Shown here piece after piece: positions 1 through 7,442 of a stretch of DNA of 64,000 bases (within the stretch, counting starts at the first letter, position 1; every line of letters begins with the position of its first letter). Both the position numbers and the translations under genes were made by a program. Source of the DNA: Paenibacillus pasadenensis DSM 19293 (GTDB taxonomy: Bacteria; Bacillota; Bacilli; Paenibacillales; Paenibacillaceae); assembly GCF_000422485.1 (NCBI RefSeq), contig NZ_AULW01000052.1, forward strand, positions 1-64,000, given 5' to 3'. A model generated the notes under the pieces. The model did not search any database. It was given only the letters and a program-made list of their open reading frames with translations, and had not been told where the DNA came from.

Positions 1-228
1 TTCGTGGGCAGGAACTCGGCGCAGCTGCTTAACGAGGGAGTCGAGAGTACCTTCGCGGCCTGGAATCCGGCAAAGGGGCTCGACGAGGGAGTCGAGAGTG
101 CCCTGGCGGGCAGGAATCCGGCGCAGAGGCTTAACGAGGGAGTCGAAAGTACCTCCGCGGGCAGGAAATCGGTGCGGCTTCTCGACGAGGGAGTCGAAAG
201 TTCCTTCGTGGGCAGGAACTCGGCTTAG
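1..228. repeat. 51-bp tandem repeat array, at least 4.4 units, cut by the left edge
   Basis: The core GAGGGAGTCGA recurs at 34, 85, 136 and 187, exactly 51 bp apart, with a partial fifth unit ending near 226. The triplet before the core alternates: units 1 and 3 carry TTAAC, units 2 and 4 carry CTCGAC, so the real period may be a 102-bp dimer. Because 51 is divisible by three, a frame on the plus strand stays open (17-residue units with the invariant string EGVES) and ends in TAG at 226-228. A minus-strand frame is open too. I cannot tell whether this is the end of a repeat protein or a non-coding intergenic array, and lean to the latter. A short hairpin GGCTGC-CGG-GCAGCC follows at 230-244. 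Confidence 0.85.
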
Positions 229-300
229 CGGCTGCCGGGCAGCCCCTAATTGAGCCGCCTTCCGTTCAATAGAATGAAGATCGGCTCATCCCTTTGGAAT

Positions 301-633
301 CTATTTCCCAAAAGCACCACGGTTCTGCAGCCGATAGACGACTCCATCCTCCACGACGGCGATCGCTTCCTGCGGGTCTATGTCACGGATGGAGTAGACC
401 TCCGCTCCGGTCCGGAACCGATTGGAGCCGAAATTGCCGGACTCGGCTGCTTCGTGATCGGAGTAGGCTTTGATCCGGCCCAGCTTCTCCTGCAATTGAT
501 CGGCGGGGATCGAGTCCTTCAGTTCGTAGATATGATCCCTGTAGATGACGAAATGAAACGCCCAGTCAGAGCTTGAAACCGAGCAGCCGCAAAGCAGAAG
601 CAACACCAACATGCAGCTGGCCCATCTTTTCAA
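301..633 (-). CDS. Small lipoprotein of unknown function
   Basis: About 110 residues. I place the start at TTG 633-631 because AAGGAG lies nine bases upstream; an in-frame ATG at 663 has no comparable site. The N-terminus is Lys-Arg, a hydrophobic stretch, then a lipobox LCGC with the acylated Cys at residue 17, so the mature protein should be anchored to the outer face of the membrane. The remaining ~93 residues are polar and mixed, with no motif I recognise. It is the only gene between the 51-bp repeat array and an AT-rich gap. Export and lipidation are well supported; the role is unknown. Confidence 0.75.
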   Translation of the reverse strand: MKRWASCMLVLLLLCGCSVSSSDWAFHFVIYRDHIYELKDSIPADQLQEKLGRIKAYSDHEAAESGNFGSNRFRTGAEVYSIRDIDPQEAIAVVEDGVVYRLQNRGAFGK

Positions 634-1193
634 TGGTATCAGCTCCTTCGGACTTTCCTCCATTGTCGGATCAATTCCCTACCTTTTCAAGAACAGATGG
701 GATACTACGAACTCGACTACTATTTTGTATGAAACGTCGTACAAATCCTCTATGAAATAGGTTGATTCCGACCCATTTGTACGATAAAACACACAAAATC
801 CCCAACGGGATTTCCAAGACGGTCGAATTTGTAAGAGAAATCACACAAAACGCTCTGAATGCTCTCCATGAGATCAAAGTTTGTGTGATTAATCACACAA
901 GCAGCTTCATTCTTTTTCGTCATGCGTCGCCAAGAGCCCTGATCCCCTTGCGCGACAGGCCCTCGACATGATTCCGGCGCTTCAACAAGTTGCTAGCCTT
1001 CACCGCTCTGCGAAGCATGCGGCGGTCAGACCGCCCTGCTTGCAGGCACGGCACCGGAGATTGCCCGGAGCCGCGCCCTCCTCTCTCCCAACTGGAGGTG
1101 GGGGAGGCGGCATGCCGGGAACGTGGAGCGGAGGGGCTGCCCGCGCAGCGGGGTTCGCTCTCGGCTGCCCGCGCAGCCGGCGGCCCTCCCAAC
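634..1193. other. Gene-poor AT-rich gap with repeated TTGTGTGAT motifs
   Basis: No ORF here resembles a known protein. Roughly 664-940 is visibly AT-richer than its surroundings. It contains a perfect 20-bp palindrome at 881-900 and two further copies of the half-site TTTTGTGTG on the minus strand near 788-795 and 842-849. Around 722-750 there is also an inverted TTTGTA...TACAAA. From about 990 onward the base composition returns to the high-GC background. Confidence 0.5.
881..900. promoter_or_regulatory. Perfect 20-bp palindrome, operator-like
   Basis: TTGTGTGATTAATCACACAA reads the same on both strands. It resembles a dimeric helix-turn-helix operator (TGTGA-N4-TCACA), but the spacer is two bases shorter than the CRP/FNR-type TGTGA-N6-TCACA. 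No adjacent gene start makes its target clear. Confidence 0.5.
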
Positions 1194-1227
1194 AAAAAAG
1201 GCCCAGGCGCCATTCCGCGCCCAAGCC
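1194..1227 (-). terminator. Rho-independent terminator of the thioesterase-HAD operon
   Basis: On the minus strand an 11-bp stem (with three G-T pairs) of GGCTTGGGCGC and GCGCCTGGGCC is followed by a run of T. It lies about 40 bp after the HAD stop codon. Confidence 0.7.
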
Positions 1228-1235
1228 CGATCCCC

Positions 1236-1290
1236 ATCCTTTACAGCAGCCCCGCCAACTCCCAATCTTTACAGCAGCCCCACCAGCTCC
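1236..1290. repeat. 28-bp tandem duplication spanning the 3' end of the HAD gene
   Basis: The last ~8 codons plus stop of the HAD gene (1265-1290) are nearly repeated 28 bp further on (1236-1263), with two or three substitutions. Because 28 is not divisible by three the copy lies outside the reading frame, after the stop. Confidence 0.65.
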
Positions 1291-2048
1291 AGCCCATGCC
1301 GGATGCCGTCCTCGGCCACATCCTTCGTCACATGCTTCGCCGCCTTCTGCACGCTCTCGACCGCGTTGCCCATGGCGACGCTGTTGTGCACCGTCTGCAG
1401 CATCTCGATATCGTTCAGCCCGTCGCCGAATGCATACACATCCTCCGGGCGCACGCCGGCGAGCTTGCGGTACGTCTCGATGCCCTGCGCCTTGGAGCCG
1501 CCGAGCGGCAGCACGTCCATCGAGAACTGATGCCAGCGGATGAACCCGAGCTCCGGGAACTCCTCGCGGTACTTCATCTCGTCGCCGATCGTGCAAAACA
1601 GCAGGCACTGGTAGATCTCGCGGCCGATATGGTAGTCCTTGTCCCAAGCCATCGTCTTGTCGACGAGCTCGAGCGAGGCCATGCTCTCCTCGATGTAGTC
1701 GTGGCGCTCAATGTTCGCCTTCATCGCCTCGTCGTTCATGTAGACGATCGGATGGTCGAGCTCCAGCGCGCGCTCGGTGATCTTCTGCACAAGATCAGGA
1801 CGGATCGGATTGCGCAGGATGACCTCTCCCCGACGCACCGCGAATTGGCCGTTGTAGCTGATGTACGAGTCGATGCCGAGCTCCTCGCGGATCTCCCGGA
1901 ACATGAACGGGCCGCGGCCCGTGGCGATCGCCACCTCGTGTCCGGCGTCCTGCAGCTCGCGCACGGCCTGCTTGGCCGAAGCCGGGATGCGCTTGTCATG
2001 ATCGAGCAGCGTTCCGTCCACGTCGAAAAAAATCAGTTTGCCTGTCAT
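1269..2048 (-). CDS. HAD-superfamily (Cof/YkrA-type) phosphatase
   Basis: 259 residues, normal for the Cof-type subfamily (cap class C2). Motif I is DVDGT at residues 9-13 (nucleophile Asp9, acid/base Asp11), a Thr in ATGRG serves as motif II, and the C-terminal GDGLNDIEM provides the metal-binding aspartates. The family dephosphorylates sugar phosphates, nucleotides or cofactors such as FMN and PLP in the cytoplasm; the substrate cannot be read from sequence. A GGGGG ribosome site precedes ATG 2048, only 23 bp after the thioesterase stop, so the two form an operon ending at the hairpin 1194-1227. Confidence 0.9.
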   Translation of the reverse strand: MTGKLIFFDVDGTLLDHDKRIPASAKQAVRELQDAGHEVAIATGRGPFMFREIREELGIDSYISYNGQFAVRRGEVILRNPIRPDLVQKITERALELDHPIVYMNDEAMKANIERHDYIEESMASLELVDKTMAWDKDYHIGREIYQCLLFCTIGDEMKYREEFPELGFIRWHQFSMDVLPLGGSKAQGIETYRKLAGVRPEDVYAFGDGLNDIEMLQTVHNSVAMGNAVESVQKAAKHVTKDVAEDGIRHGLELVGLL

Positions 2049-2071
2049 CGATAGTCCCCCTTGAATGTCTC

Positions 2072-2485
2072 TTAAGCCATGACCGCCCCGTCCGCCGCCA
2101 GCGCCGCGCGCAGCCGCTCCGGCAGCTCCCGGCTCCGGCGCTCGGCCGCGTCCAGGCAGACGCTCGTCACCTCGGCATCAGCGCGCGCCGCGCCGCCGGC
2201 ATCAAGCAGCTCCTGACGGAGCGCGTAGCTCGTGCGTCCGATCCGCAGCGCGGACGTGCGAACGACGAGCTTTTCCCCCTGCACGCACTCGCGGCGGTAG
2301 TTGATGTTCACGTTGACCGTCACCGTCTGGATGCCCAGCTCCAGAAAAGCCGCGTAATCCAGCCCGGCGCGCTCATACCAGTCCTCCCGGCCCCACTCCA
2401 GATACTCCAGATACTTCGCGTTGTTCACATGCCCGTTGACGTCGATCTCCGTCGAGCGGACGACCAGCTCCAGCTCCGATGGCAT
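2072..2485 (-). CDS. Hot-dog fold acyl-CoA thioesterase (4HBT family)
   Basis: 137 residues from ATG 2485, chosen for the GGGAGGAGG site ten bases upstream; the ORF is open further upstream but family members begin here. The N-terminal TEIDVNGHVNNAKYL string is the classic 4HBT motif with the catalytic Asp and the central-helix start, followed by the alternating beta pattern VTVNVNINYRRE. Such enzymes hydrolyse acyl-CoA or act as FatA/YbgC-like thioesterases. First gene of a two-gene operon with the HAD phosphatase. The acyl preference is unknown. Confidence 0.88.
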   Translation of the reverse strand: MPSELELVVRSTEIDVNGHVNNAKYLEYLEWGREDWYERAGLDYAAFLELGIQTVTVNVNINYRRECVQGEKLVVRTSALRIGRTSYALRQELLDAGGAARADAEVTSVCLDAAERRSRELPERLRAALAADGAVMA

Positions 2486-2740
2486 CCCGAGCCCTCCTCC
2501 CCGCCACTCCGCCGGATACGGCAAAAAATCCGCCGACGGCGGATGGATCATGAAAGCGTTGCCGCCCAGCGGGCCAATCACAGACAGGATAACACAGGTT
2601 CCGGACAGGGGCAAAGCGCCTCCCCGGGCGCTCTTCGAGGCCGGGCATCGAGAGCAGGCTCTTTCCCGCATCGGGACGGGCCTGTATACTTACTTTTGCG
2701 AGCGGTTTTGGAAGTTCATGCCTTTGAAGGGGATGCTTGA
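2486..2740. other. Divergent intergenic region, thioesterase operon versus TIR-like operon
   Basis: High-GC sequence without a gene. On the plus strand TGTATACT near 2680 is a plausible -10 for the TIR-like gene, but I see no good -35. No operator-like palindrome is apparent. Confidence 0.3.
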
Positions 2741-3757
2741 ATGACGATATCGAGGAGGCCGAGGGCGTTCATCGGCAGCTCCGCCGAAGCGATCCCGATC
2801 GCGCGGGCGGTCGCCGAAGCGATCGAAAGGCAGGTCGAGGTGAACGCCTGGTACGCCAATACGTTCCAAGCGAACGATTATACGATGGAGGCGCTCGAGC
2901 GCGAGCTGGATGCGAACGACTTCGGCATCTTCGTCTTTGCCGCCGAGGACGTCGCCACCATCCGCAATGAAACGCACTTCATCACCCGCGACAACACCTT
3001 GTATGAAATGGGGCTGTTCTGGGGGCGGCTCGGACGCAGGCGCGTCTTTTGCCTCGTGCCCAGCGTCGTGCCGCAGCCGAAGGAGGCCGGCCCGGCCTCG
3101 ATCCATCTGCCGTCCGATCTGGACGGCCTCACCCTGCTCCGCTATGACGCCGCTCATTCGCGAGGTCCGCACAGCGGGGTATCCACGGCATGCGGGCGGA
3201 TCCTGACGGCGATGCGCAGCGAAGGCCCGTTCAAGCAGCGCCATGAGATTCTCGCCGAGAGCGAGACGCTCGTCCAGCGCAAGGACAGCGTGCTGCATTT
3301 TTTCTGGGAGTTCCTCAAAAACGTCGACATCGCGGATGCGGAGCAGCGCTATGCCGCCTACGCCGAGGCGATCCGCAATTCCATCCTCCCTCCGGCCGGC
3401 TACCGCACGACAGGCGCCGCGCTCTGGAAGCTCACGGACGACGGGCATATCCGCCAGGTCGGCGGCAACGTAGGCCGCGGCCGGACGTTCCCGATCCGCG
3501 CCGACGAGGGGAGATCCGCGGAGGACGAGCCGATCATCGTCGTCAGGGTCCATCTGGACGGACGCTGGAGCTTCTTCAGCCGCAGGGCGATTGCTGACGT
3601 GCATGTCCTGTGTTATCCTTTGGGTAGTGAACATGTTCTGTCGGTCCATTTTTCGGGCAGCCGGCCTCTGGCCGCCGCCCGATTGAAGGAGATTGTCGAG
3701 ATGAACGACGATCTTCTGGCGACCGTCCGCAGCCTGATCGGAGGCGATTCGAGATGA
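2741..3757 (+). CDS. TIR-like (Cap12/PCTIR-type) protein with a GAF-like C-terminal domain
   Basis: 338 residues. Residues 8-135 match the predicted nucleotide-binding TIR-like family (PF10137): FIGSSAE at 10-16, a central FGIFVFAAED strand, then DNTLYEMGLFWGRLG with Glu89 at the position of the NADase glutamate. In CBASS and Pycsar effectors this domain destroys NAD+ when a ligand binds the partner domain. Residues ~200-335 look like a GAF/PAS-type sensor fold by pattern (LWKLTDDG, VLCYPLGSEHVLSVHF, terminal helix), a weaker call. AGGGGA precedes the ATG. The stop overlaps the next gene by 4 bp. No cyclase gene lies nearby, so it may sense its signal directly. NADase activity and a defence role are inference. 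Confidence 0.75.
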   Translation: MTISRRPRAFIGSSAEAIPIARAVAEAIERQVEVNAWYANTFQANDYTMEALERELDANDFGIFVFAAEDVATIRNETHFITRDNTLYEMGLFWGRLGRRRVFCLVPSVVPQPKEAGPASIHLPSDLDGLTLLRYDAAHSRGPHSGVSTACGRILTAMRSEGPFKQRHEILAESETLVQRKDSVLHFFWEFLKNVDIADAEQRYAAYAEAIRNSILPPAGYRTTGAALWKLTDDGHIRQVGGNVGRGRTFPIRADEGRSAEDEPIIVVRVHLDGRWSFFSRRAIADVHVLCYPLGSEHVLSVHFSGSRPLAAARLKEIVEMNDDLLATVRSLIGGDSR

Positions 3758-4005
3758 AGCGTACCGGCAAGTCGAATAGTCGTGGATTCGGATCCATCAA
3801 CGGCCGCAGCCGCGCCGGCCAGGCAGGAGCTCGGGCCGCAGCCGCCCGTCGGCTCCGACCGATGATGGGCAGCCTGGCGGAGGACCCTGCAGCGGTCGTC
3901 GGCAGCCGGGTGTTTGTCGGGCCTTCCGTCGAGGGCGCCGATGTGGAGTTTATCGAGATCGTACGGGGCCCGGTTTCCGAACGGAAGCCGTCCTTCGCCC
4001 GCTAA
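3754..4005 (+). CDS. Small basic protein coupled to the TIR-like gene
   Basis: 83 residues. Its ATG overlaps the TGA of the TIR-like gene (ATGA), implying translational coupling and a shared function. The N-terminal 40 residues are rich in Arg, Gly, Ala and Ser with no stable hydrophobic core; the C-terminal half carries GSRVFVGPSVEGADVEFIEIVRG, a likely beta-hairpin. I recognise no family. It could be a cofactor, an inhibitor or a short structural partner. The alternative is a chance ORF, but the coupled start and the terminator right after its stop argue for a real gene. Confidence 0.5.
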   Translation: MKRTGKSNSRGFGSINGRSRAGQAGARAAAARRLRPMMGSLAEDPAAVVGSRVFVGPSVEGADVEFIEIVRGPVSERKPSFAR

Positions 4006-4013
4006 CGAAATGC

Positions 4014-4045
4014 AAGAGCGCATGGCCTCGGCCACGCGCTCTTTT
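4014..4045 (+). terminator. Terminator of the TIR-like operon
   Basis: AAGAGCGCATGGCC pairs with GGCCACGCGCTCTT (one mismatch) and ends in TTTT. It lies eight bases after the small ORF and faces the convergent MFS gene. Confidence 0.75.
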
Positions 4046-4060
4046 CGTTTGGCGGACAGA

Positions 4061-5368
4061 TCAGCCGGACACGGCAGTCGAGCCCGCAGCGGCGGCGGCA
4101 GGAGCAGCGGCGACCGCGGAGGCCGCCTCCCGCTCCTCCTCGCGGACGAAGCGGGGCAGCGTCGCCAAATAGATGGCGGCGGCGACCAGCAGCAGCGCGC
4201 CGATGAACAGATGCAGCCCCTCGACCGAGAACAGGCTCGGGAACAGCCAGGCGATCAGGCCGAGCATCAGCGTCTGGCCGGCCATCATGATCGGGTCGAT
4301 CCAGGCGTTGACCCGCCCCATCTTCTCCGGCGCGACGAGCTTCGGCAGCCAGCCGCCGATCGCGATGTTGAACGGAGCGAGGAACAGCGCCGCGACAAAG
4401 GTGAAAGCGAGGTAAGCCCAGGGCGAGGTCGACCAGCCGAGGCCGAACACGCAGACCGCCGCAGCGGACATGCAGGCGATGATGACTTTGTGCAGGGCGA
4501 ACTTGCCGACGAGCACCGAGCCGATCGTGCTTCCGACCAGGAAGCCGACGCCCATGAACACCGAGAACATCGAGACGTAGAACGGATAGTTCTCTCCGGC
4601 GAGCTTGTATTTCATCGTCAGCATGGGCAGCATGGCGAAGCAGCCGTTGATGAGGCCGAACAGGATGAAGCCGGCGAGCAGCGAGGCGAGCAGCTTGCGG
4701 CTCAGAATGTAGCGGAGGCCTTCGCGAAAATCGCCCCATACCGACGGCAGGCGCAGCGAGGAAAGGCGGCTGCGGCCGTTCGGCAGGCGGACCGCCTCCG
4801 GCACGCGCAGTCCCCGCAGCAGCAGCGCGCCGATCAGGAAGCCGATCAGATCGACCGTCACGGCGCCGAGCACGCCGACCGAGTGGTAGACGAGCGCGCC
4901 GAGTCCCGTGCCGAACAGCATGAACACGCCCATGATCGACTGGTTGAGGCCGGCCGCCCTGACGTACTGGCTGTCATGCAGGATGCCCTGCAGCATGGCG
5001 CTTTCCGCCGGATAGTAGAACTTCGTCACCGCGCTGCGGAGAAAAAGGAGCAGGAAGATCATCGGGATCCAGACGTCGGAGGCGATGGCTCCGACGATGA
5101 GCGCCGACAGGCCGGCGCGGATCCAGAGCGAGTTCTCGGCGATCCGCTTGCGGTCGAAGCGGTCGGCGAACACGCCGACGAACAGGAAGACGAGCAGCGT
5201 CGGCGCGGAGTACATCATCTCGGCGACCGTCGCGTAGGCGGGCTGGCTGGAGAAGCGGTCGAGCAGGTAGAACGCGAACGCCATCATGCCGATCGTCGCG
5301 GCCAGCTGCGAGCAGACCGTGGCGAAGAACAAGCGGGCGAACGTGCGGTTGCGGAACAATTCGATCAT
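4061..5368 (-). CDS. MFS transporter (MFS_3 / EntS-like family)
   Basis: About 435 residues with some 11-12 hydrophobic segments. I prefer ATG 5368 (MIELFRNRTF) because AAAGGA lies about ten bases upstream; ATG 5380 and 5404 are in frame. The start RNRTFARLFFATVCSQLA and the loop FADRFDRKRI (motif A-like between helices 2 and 3) are typical of PF05977 proton-driven exporters, which include enterobactin and macrolide-type efflux proteins. The C-terminus is Ala-rich low complexity. Substrate unknown. It follows the 52-bp repeat array and is apparently monocistronic. Confidence 0.85.
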   Translation of the reverse strand: MIELFRNRTFARLFFATVCSQLAATIGMMAFAFYLLDRFSSQPAYATVAEMMYSAPTLLVFLFVGVFADRFDRKRIAENSLWIRAGLSALIVGAIASDVWIPMIFLLLFLRSAVTKFYYPAESAMLQGILHDSQYVRAAGLNQSIMGVFMLFGTGLGALVYHSVGVLGAVTVDLIGFLIGALLLRGLRVPEAVRLPNGRSRLSSLRLPSVWGDFREGLRYILSRKLLASLLAGFILFGLINGCFAMLPMLTMKYKLAGENYPFYVSMFSVFMGVGFLVGSTIGSVLVGKFALHKVIIACMSAAAVCVFGLGWSTSPWAYLAFTFVAALFLAPFNIAIGGWLPKLVAPEKMGRVNAWIDPIMMAGQTLMLGLIAWLFPSLFSVEGLHLFIGALLLVAAAIYLATLPRFVREEEREAASAVAAAPAAAAAGSTAVSG

Positions 5369-5769
5369 GGCGGATCCCATCCTTTTTCCGGGGAAGTCGT
5401 TCATCTGCTTCCAAGTATAGGATGGGAGGCCGTGTCCGATGAAGCGGCGCGGGGATGAATCCGCGCTCGTTCCCTGGCCTGCGAAGGGACTCGGTCCCGA
5501 GGCGGAGGCGGGGACGGGGACGGGGACGGGGCAAAAAACGTGAAGGCACCTGTTCGAGCCTAGTTGCCCGATTTTTCCGCGTAACTCCGCCGTGAAGGCA
5601 CCTGTTCGAGCCTAGTTGCTCGGTTTTTCCGCGCAACTCCGCCGTGAAGGCACCTGTTCGAGCCCAGTTGCTCGGTTTTTCCGCGTATCTCCGCCGTGAA
5701 GGCACCTATTCGAGCCTAGTTGCTCGGTTTTTCCGCGTATCTCCGCCGTGAAGGCGGTGGAATCACCGC
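5369..5769. other. Intergenic gap between two MFS genes
   Basis: It holds the 52-bp repeat array (5539-5757) and, at about 5508-5531, a short run of GGCGGAG and GACGGG hexamers. No convincing ORF; the long open frames here follow the repeat and have no ribosome site. Confidence 0.6.
5539..5757. repeat. 52-bp tandem repeat array, four full copies plus a fragment
   Basis: Units begin at 5539, 5591, 5643 and 5695, with a partial at 5747, every 52 bp. The conserved pieces are CGTGAAGGCACCTGTTCGAG, CCTAGTTGCTCGG and TTTTTCCGCG, with one to three substitutions per copy. It sits 3' of the Bcr-type gene and 5' of the MFS_3 gene on the minus strand. Fifty-two is not divisible by three, so it does not encode a periodic peptide. 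Confidence 0.93.
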
Positions 5770-7008
5770 TCAGGCCGCCCGTCGGCAGCCGAGCAACGCC
5801 GCCATCGCCAGCAGCGCGAGCGCCTGGGCGCCTGCGATGACGAGCGCGAGCGGCAGCGCGCTCGATACGCCGCCGAGTCCGGACAGCGGCGAGGCGAGCG
5901 CGCCGGTCAGAAACTGCAGCATGCCGAGCAGCGCCGAGGCGCTGCCGGCGGCTTGGCCGGCGTTTTCCATGGCGAGCGACGAAGCGCAGGTGCCGACGAT
6001 GCCGACGCTCGAGACGACGACGAACAACGAGGCGAGCACCGCCCACAGCCCCAGGTCCAGCAGCGCCGACAGCAGCAGGCTGGCTCCGCCGGCCATCGCG
6101 AACCAGACGCCGGTCCGCAGCAGCCGCTCCGTGCTGTAGCGCAGCACGAGCCGGCCGGTCAGCTGCGAGGCGAGGATGATGCCGATCCCGTTGGCCGCGA
6201 AGATGAAGCCGTACGCGGACGAGCTGACGCCGTACACGCCCTGCAGCACGAACGTCGAGCCGGAGATGTAGGCGAACATCGCGCCGGACACGAGGCTCAT
6301 CGTCAGCACGACGCCCATGAAGGAGCGGTCCCGGAGGAAATGGCCGAAGTTGCCGAGCGTCTGCCCCAGCCCGCCGGTCGTACGCCGCTCCCGCGGCAGC
6401 GTCTCCGGCAGCGCTAGCGCCGCCGAGACGAGCAGCAGCACGCCGAGGACCGTCAGGAAGTAGAACGTGCCGCGCCAGTCGGTGAAGCGCAGCAGCTGGG
6501 CGCCGAAGATCGGCGCGAGGATCGGGGCCGCTCCGTTGATGAGCATGAGGCGCGAGAAGAAGCGCGTCATCTCCCGGCCGGAATACAGGTCGCGCACGAC
6601 GGCGCGCGCGATGACGATGCCGGCCGCTCCCGACAGCCCCTGCACGAGCCGGCAGAGCAGCAGCATGCCGATCGTCGGGCTCAGCGCGCAAAGCAGCGAG
6701 GCGGCCGCGTAGATGCCGAGCGCCAGCAGCAGCGGACGCCTGCGGCCGAGCGCGTCGCTGAGCGGTCCCGCCAGTAGCTGGCCGGCGGCGAGGCCGACCA
6801 GGCAGGCGGTCAGGCTGAGCTGGCCGAGCGACTCGGAGGCGCCGAGATCGCGGGTGAGCTCCGGGAGCGCCGGCAAGTACATGTCGAGCGAGAAAGGGCC
6901 GATCGCCGTCAGCAATCCGAGCATGACGGCCAGCCCCCAGTTGCGCGAGGCGGGCGCCGATGCCGCGACGGACGCTTCAGCTGGATTCGGCGGGTTTGAT
7001 GGATTCAA
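5770..7008 (-). CDS. Bcr/CflA-type multidrug efflux MFS transporter
   Basis: About 412 residues. The start is taken as TTG 7008 because GAAGGA stands seven bases upstream; longer in-frame versions would run into the adjacent toxin remnant. Signature features of the Bcr/CflA family are GPFSLDMYLPALPEL in the first helix, then GPLSDALGRRRPLL (motif A), and RAVVRDLYSG in the middle; about 12 hydrophobic helices follow. The family exports bicyclomycin, chloramphenicol or related compounds by proton antiport. The N-terminal 25 residues are Pro/Ala-rich. The start lies 38 bp after the PIN remnant, so its promoter may have been affected by that rearrangement. Confidence 0.85.
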   Translation of the reverse strand: MNPSNPPNPAEASVAASAPASRNWGLAVMLGLLTAIGPFSLDMYLPALPELTRDLGASESLGQLSLTACLVGLAAGQLLAGPLSDALGRRRPLLLALGIYAAASLLCALSPTIGMLLLCRLVQGLSGAAGIVIARAVVRDLYSGREMTRFFSRLMLINGAAPILAPIFGAQLLRFTDWRGTFYFLTVLGVLLLVSAALALPETLPRERRTTGGLGQTLGNFGHFLRDRSFMGVVLTMSLVSGAMFAYISGSTFVLQGVYGVSSSAYGFIFAANGIGIILASQLTGRLVLRYSTERLLRTGVWFAMAGGASLLLSALLDLGLWAVLASLFVVVSSVGIVGTCASSLAMENAGQAAGSASALLGMLQFLTGALASPLSGLGGVSSALPLALVIAGAQALALLAMAALLGCRRAA

Positions 7009-7046
7009 GTCAAGTTCCTTCTTTCGGATTGTCGATGCTTTTTGGA

Positions 7047-7442
7047 TTACTTGTTTATCCATGGGTTGAAAACGGAAGCCTTGCAACGCTCCAAGCCATG
7101 CACATTGCGGGTTACAACCGTTAAATGATGGGCAATGGCTGTAGCTGCAATCAGGCTGTCCATGACCGGCAGCGGCGTTCCGTTTCTTTCCGCTTGTCCC
7201 TGGATGCTGCCCCACGCAAGCAGGGTATCCAGATCAAGGGGGAGAACTCGCCCGTCAAACCGGCTTCTCAAGTCCTGGTCGATCCAGGCTTGCAATCGTT
7301 CGGCACGGTTTTTGTCGCTTAATTTGGAAATCCCTTTTTGTAATTCTCCAAACGTGATGACGCTTAAGAATAGTGTGGATTCGTCTCGTTCATCAATCCA
7401 GCGTAGGACGCCTGAATCGGGTTCCTTCTTTGCTTCAATCCA
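7047..7442 (-). pseudogene. PIN-domain (VapC/FitB-like) toxin lacking its N-terminus
   Basis: Reading in frame from about 7442: GVLRWIDERDESTLFLSVIT, then FGELQKGISKL, PVMDSLIAATAIAHHLTVVT and RNVHGLE are clear PIN-domain segments retaining the acidic residues of the middle and C-terminal part. The usual N-terminus (hydrophobic strand plus LLDTN with the first catalytic Asp) is absent: upstream codons read a different sequence to an in-frame stop, with no ATG, GTG or TTG at a suitable place. The first usable TTG (7295) would delete another 47 residues. The antitoxin frame runs straight into this one, consistent with one small deletion. A functional RNase is unlikely. Confidence 0.8.

Noticed and set aside
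671-971. Small overlapping ORFs on both strands in the AT-rich gap
   Set aside because: No ribosome sites, no family resemblance, and the stretch looks regulatory.
990-2054. Long plus-strand ORF opposite the HAD gene
   Set aside because: Arg/His/Leu-rich translation typical of the antisense of a high-GC gene; no ribosome site; the minus strand has DVDGT and GDGLND motifs.
2741-3757. Complete CBASS or Pycsar operon
   Set aside because: No CD-NTase or nucleotide cyclase gene flanks the TIR-like gene within this window.
3914-5458. 514-residue plus-strand ORF opposite the MFS_3 gene
   Set aside because: Strongly biased to Arg, Glu, Gln and Asp, the mirror of a hydrophobic membrane protein; overlapped by a clear MFS transporter.
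5539-5757. CRISPR array
   Set aside because: Direct tandem copies without unique spacers.
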